DNA from: an uncultured Oscillospiraceae bacterium
Lineage (GTDB): Bacteria > Bacillota_A > Clostridia > Oscillospirales > Oscillospiraceae
Direction: 5' to 3'
NCBI GenBank assembly: GCA_910584605.1
Contig: CAJUAW010000028.1
Location: 1-23,947, forward strand
Length of the DNA: 23,947 bases
Positions 21,153 through 23,947 of this stretch are shown piece after piece (the stretch's first letter is position 1; the number at the start of each line of letters is the position of its first letter). Below the pieces are notes generated by a model. It did not search any database, had not been told where the DNA came from, and saw nothing but the letters and a program-made list of their open reading frames with translations. The position numbers and the translations under genes are program-made.

Positions 21153-22484
21153 TTACCAATAGTGGTACCGCTTGCGGTAATTCCAGGTGAGGAACAGGGC
21201 CACGGCGGCGCCCAGGCCGTCGGCGGCCACCACGGCCAGCCAGATGCCGTCCAAATCCAGCAGCAGGGGGAGAAGCAGCACCATCCCGCCCCGGAACAAA
21301 AAGGTGCGCAGGAAGGAAATCAGCGCGGATACCGGTCCGTTGCACAGGCTGGTGAACAGTCCGGAGCCAAAGATGCCAAAGCCCACGAACAGATAGCTGA
21401 GGGCAAAGATCCGGAAGCCATGAACCGTCAGATCCATCAGGGCGGGGCTGTAGCCCACAAAGGCCAGCGCCAGGGGCCGGGCCAGCGCCTCCGACAGAAC
21501 CACCATGGACGCCGAGCAGAGCACAACCACCGTCAGGCACTTGCGCAGCAGGCTTTTCAGCTCCGCCCGGTTGTCCGCCCCGAAGTGGAAGCCGATAACC
21601 GGGCCTACCCCCATGGTGAAGCCCAAAAAGACGGCGGCAAAGGCGAAGTCCACATACATCATCACCGAGTAGGCCGCCACGCCCGCTTCCCCCACCAAGC
21701 GCATCAGCTGGAGGTTGTAGAGAATCCCGATCAGGGAGGAGGACAGGTTGCTCATCAGCTCGGAAGAGCCGTTGGAGCAGGCGTTTTTCAGCTCCCTGGG
21801 GTAGAGCCGGGTCGGGCACAGCCGCAGCCGGCCCCGCCTGGGGCGCAGGAAGTACAGCAGGGGGAGCAAGCCCCCGATGACATAGCTGAGTATCGTTCCC
21901 CAGGCCGCCCCGGCGATGCCCATATCGCACAGGGCGATGAGGACGTAGTCCATCACAATGTTGGTACACCCGGAGGCCAGCGACACCGCCAGCCCCAGCT
22001 TGGGCAGCTCCGCCGTGACGAAGAAGACCTGGAAGGAGATCTGGAGCATAAAGGGGGCGGTCCCCGCCAGCAGGACCCGGCCATAGGCGATGCAGTCGTC
22101 CATGAGCAGGTCGCTGGCCCCCGCCAGCCGGGCGATGGGTTCCACAAGCAGCGCGCCGCCGATGGACAGGACCGTCCCCAGACCGAGGACGCACAGGATA
22201 ATCATGGAAAAATACCGGTTGGCCAGGTCCGGCTTGTCCTCGCCCATGGTGCGGGCCACAATGGCGCTGCCCCCGGACCCCAGCATAAAGCCGAAGGCCG
22301 CCAAAATCATGGCCACCGGGAAGATGATGTTGACCGCCGACAGGGCCAGTTCCCCCACCAGGTTGGAGACGAACAGCCCGTCCACCACGCTGTAGATTGA
22401 GGTAAAGATCATGGTCACGATGGAGGGCAGGGTAAAGCGCAGCAGCCTGCTGTAGGTGAAGTGGTCAGAAAGTTGGACTGGCAT
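21153..22484 (-). CDS. MATE-family efflux transporter
   Basis: A 443-residue polytopic protein with about 12 hydrophobic helices in two related halves, as in MATE cation:drug antiporters. Family segments include RFTLPSIVTMIFTSIYSVVDGLFVSN in helix 1, GSGGSAIVARTMGE after helix 2, and GVGPVIGFHFGA in the second half. The substrate is unknown; bacterial relatives export drugs, toxins or metabolites. ATG 22484 is taken as the start; TTG 22487 directly before it is possible. The GGAGGAATAA Shine-Dalgarno overlaps the end of the marR gene, so translation is coupled. Control is presumably by that MarR. No clear terminator was seen before the rubrerythrin promoter. Confidence 0.93.
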   Translation of the reverse strand: MPVQLSDHFTYSRLLRFTLPSIVTMIFTSIYSVVDGLFVSNLVGELALSAVNIIFPVAMILAAFGFMLGSGGSAIVARTMGEDKPDLANRYFSMIILCVLGLGTVLSIGGALLVEPIARLAGASDLLMDDCIAYGRVLLAGTAPFMLQISFQVFFVTAELPKLGLAVSLASGCTNIVMDYVLIALCDMGIAGAAWGTILSYVIGGLLPLLYFLRPRRGRLRLCPTRLYPRELKNACSNGSSELMSNLSSSLIGILYNLQLMRLVGEAGVAAYSVMMYVDFAFAAVFLGFTMGVGPVIGFHFGADNRAELKSLLRKCLTVVVLCSASMVVLSEALARPLALAFVGYSPALMDLTVHGFRIFALSYLFVGFGIFGSGLFTSLCNGPVSALISFLRTFLFRGGMVLLLPLLLDLDGIWLAVVAADGLGAAVALFLTWNYRKRYHYW

Positions 22485-22490
22485 CAAAAG

Positions 22491-22943
22491 TTATTCCTCC
22501 TGGGATGAATGGAATAGGGGTTCCGCGTAATGGAGCAGCAGTTCCATCCGCTGGCGGTGGAGGGTCAGCAGGCGCTCCCGGTCCTCCCCGGTCATGTCTA
22601 GGAAGGCCAGTTCCTCCATCCGCAGGACCGGGCGGACGGTGCGCGCGGCCAGGTCCAAGCCCGCTCCGGTGAGGTGGATGTTCTTGTTGCGCCCGGACCC
22701 GCCGGACAGGCGGAGGCAGCCCTCCCGCTCCAGCTGCTTCAGAGCGGAGTGGATGGTCTGCTTGCTGAAACAGAGAAGGCCGCACAGCTCCGTCTGGGTG
22801 AGGGGCTTCTGGGCGGCCTCCAGGGTGTACAGCACCCAAAAGGCGGAGCTGGACAGGTGAAAATGCCGGGCCAGCCGGTGATACAGACTGTCCTCCTCCT
22901 TGTACAGGCGGTTGTATTCCTCATTGAACTGGGTAAACTTCAT
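22491..22943 (-). CDS. MarR-family transcriptional regulator
   Basis: A 150-residue winged-helix repressor. The core is FWVLYTLEAAQKPLTQTELC, the recognition helix region GLLCFSKQTIHSALKQLE, and the wing REGCLRLSGGSGRNKNIHLT, flanked by dimerisation helices. ATG 22943 is supported by GGGAGGGG five bases upstream; the frame is open further, but that part is the operator/promoter. It lies 6 nt before the MATE gene. Two palindromic operators overlap its promoter, so autorepression relieved by a ligand exported by the MATE pump is the natural model. The ligand is unknown. Confidence 0.93.
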   Translation of the reverse strand: MKFTQFNEEYNRLYKEEDSLYHRLARHFHLSSSAFWVLYTLEAAQKPLTQTELCGLLCFSKQTIHSALKQLEREGCLRLSGGSGRNKNIHLTGAGLDLAARTVRPVLRMEELAFLDMTGEDRERLLTLHRQRMELLLHYAEPLFHSSQEE

Positions 22944-22966
22944 GGCGGCCCCTCCCTGAACCTGAA

Positions 22967-22982
22967 AGTCCGAAATCAGACT
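22967..22982. promoter_or_regulatory. MarR operator 2, at the transcript start
   Basis: AGTCCGAAATCAGACT is an imperfect 16-bp palindrome at about +1 to +16 of the marR transcript. It is the exact reverse complement of operator 1. Confidence 0.75.
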
Positions 22983-22988
22983 TTGGCC

Positions 22989-23017
22989 ATTGTAGTCTGA
23001 TTTCGGACTTTTGTCAA
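22989..23017 (-). promoter_or_regulatory. Promoter of the marR-MATE operon
   Basis: Minus strand TTGACA (23012-23017), a 17-bp spacer, TACAAT (22989-22994). The spacer is filled almost exactly by operator 1. Confidence 0.85.
22994..23009. promoter_or_regulatory. MarR operator 1, between -35 and -10
   Basis: AGTCTGATTTCGGACT is a 16-bp imperfect palindrome sitting between the promoter hexamers. With operator 2 it forms a perfect 18-bp inverted repeat (22965-22982 and 22994-23011) around an 11-nt spacer. Confidence 0.75.
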
Positions 23018-23025
23018 GGGGCTTT

Positions 23026-23058
23026 GCGAAAATAATAAGGAGAGGGATGTCCCTCTCC
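23026..23058 (-). terminator. Terminator of the coaBC gene
   Basis: GGAGAGGGA and TCCCTCTCC pair around a tiny loop (23039-23058). On the minus strand TTATTATTTTCG follows. It separates coaBC from the marR promoter. Confidence 0.75.
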
Positions 23059-23102
23059 GTTTGGTTCACGGTTCCTCCGGCTTGTACGGCTCGCCGCCGG
23101 CC

Positions 23103-23947
23103 TCAATCTGCCAGCCCCGCGGCAATGTCCAGGATGCGGGAGGCGGCCTCCTCCTTGGACATGAGGGGCAGCTCCTCCGCGCCGTCTTTGGTGATGACGG
23201 TCATCACGTTGGTGTCGGTGCCGAAGCCGGCCCCGGCTACCTTCAGGTTGTTGGCGCAGATCATGTCCACCTTCTTTTTCTCCAGCTTGGCCCGGCTGTT
23301 TTCCAGCATGTTCTGGGTCTCCATGGAGAAGCCGCACAGCACCTGGCCCGGACGGCGGTGCTCCCCCAGGTATTGGAGGATGTCCTGGGTGCGCTTCAGG
23401 GGGATGGACAGGTCGCCGTCCTTCTTTTTCACCTTGTCGTCAAAATACTGGGCGGGGGTGTAGTCGGCCACGGCGGCGGCCTTGAAGATGAAATCGGCCC
23501 ACTCCTGCCGGGCGGCTGCGGCCTCGAACATGTCCTGGGCGGAGACGGCGTCCACCACCTCCACAAAGGGGGGGGGCTGAATGGCTGTGGGTCCGGAGAT
23601 CAGCACCACCTCCGCCCCCCGGAGCATGGCCATTTTGGCGATGGCGAAGCCCATTTTCCCGGTGGAGTGGTTGGTGAGATAGCGCACCGGGTCCAGGGCC
23701 TCCTGGGTGGGACCGGCTGTGACCAGAACACGCTTCCCGGCCAGGTCGTGGGGCAGGGCGGCGGCCCGCAGAATCTGCTGGAGCAGCGCCTCCGGTTCGG
23801 GAAGCTTGCCCGCCCCCACCGCTCCGCAGGCCAGCCGCCCGCTGGCAGGGGAGATCACTTGCCAGCCGTAGCGGCGCAGGGCGTTCAGATTGTCCTGGGT
23901 GACGGGATTTTCGAACATCTGCGTATTCATGGCCGGGGCGATGAGCT
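23103..23947 (-). CDS. coaBC: CoaBC (phosphopantothenoylcysteine synthase/decarboxylase), N-terminus outside window
   Basis: The frame stays open past the right edge, so only the end of CoaC and all of CoaB are seen (about 281 residues). The first visible residues, LIAPAMNTQMF, are the CoaC decarboxylase active-site motif PxMNxxM. CoaB, which joins 4'-phosphopantothenate and cysteine using CTP, starts near the GKRVLVTAGPTQEALDP segment and includes YLTNHSTGKMGFAIA, a KAAAVADYTP loop and DMICANNL. Together they make 4'-phosphopantetheine for coenzyme A. An internal ATG at 23930 is not the start, since it lies inside the CoaC motif. The terminator at 23026 ends the transcript. Confidence 0.95.
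   Translation of the reverse strand, partial: LIAPAMNTQMFENPVTQDNLNALRRYGWQVISPASGRLACGAVGAGKLPEPEALLQQILRAAALPHDLAGKRVLVTAGPTQEALDPVRYLTNHSTGKMGFAIAKMAMLRGAEVVLISGPTAIQPPPFVEVVDAVSAQDMFEAAAARQEWADFIFKAAAVADYTPAQYFDDKVKKKDGDLSIPLKRTQDILQYLGEHRRPGQVLCGFSMETQNMLENSRAKLEKKKVDMICANNLKVAGAGFGTDTNVMTVITKDGAEELPLMSKEEAASRILDIAAGLAD

Noticed and set aside
17098..21190. Two long plus-strand open frames (665 and 758 codons)
   Set aside because: Both run antisense to the S41 protease, purA and rubrerythrin, with Gly/Gln/His-rich nonsense translations.
22944..23069. N-terminal extension of the MarR frame
   Set aside because: This stretch contains the promoter and both operators, and ATG 22943 has a good ribosome site.

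Overview
The window looks like a chromosomal segment of a GC-rich gut Firmicute of the Oscillospirales type (Flavonifractor, Lawsonibacter and Oscillibacter relatives). The reasons are AGGAGG ribosome sites, several near-consensus sigma-A promoters, SLH-anchored and lipobox-anchored surface proteins, NrdR, rubrerythrin, and a PurA of the divergent clostridial subtype. Genes are dense. No phage, transposase, CRISPR array, rRNA or tRNA was seen.

Layout. Positions 1-2110 (+) hold the end of an ABC exporter/flippase followed by a family 2 glycosyltransferase. Positions 2159-4444 (+) hold a lone SUV3-like helicase with a C-terminal zinc knuckle. Positions 4609-10498 (+) form an apparent operon: a solute-binding lipoprotein with an unusual C-terminal domain, a hybrid histidine kinase with two receivers, a small HExxH metalloprotein, and glutamyl-Q tRNA(Asp) synthetase. 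From 10524 most genes lie on the minus strand: nrdR, then a two-gene operon (11104-13217) of the radical SAM protein and DUF4130 partner known as a putative DNA repair/modification pair, with a strong promoter and a LexA-box-like site. At 13326-13611 sits a compact type I toxin-antitoxin-like locus: a 25-residue hydrophobic peptide, a hairpin holding its Shine-Dalgarno, and a consensus antisense promoter. A plus-strand NSS-family sodium symporter follows.

Positions 15083-20326 (-) form one operon: purA, an S41 protease with SLH repeats, a His-rich CobW/COG0523 GTPase, and a second CobW GTPase fused to a YcgQ/DUF1980-like domain. The last two suggest metal (probably zinc) allocation. Rubrerythrin (20525-21061) has its own promoter and a Fur/PerR-like site. 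A marR-MATE operon (21153-22943) has two palindromic operators on its promoter. The window ends inside coaBC.

The strongest candidates for poorly described biology are the LexA-linked radical SAM/DUF4130 pair, the toxin/antisense locus, the SBP fused to a 5'-nucleotidase-C-like domain and paired with an orphan hybrid kinase, the CobW-YcgQ fusion, and the SUV3-like helicase. All functional calls come from reading motifs by eye; no database search was run.
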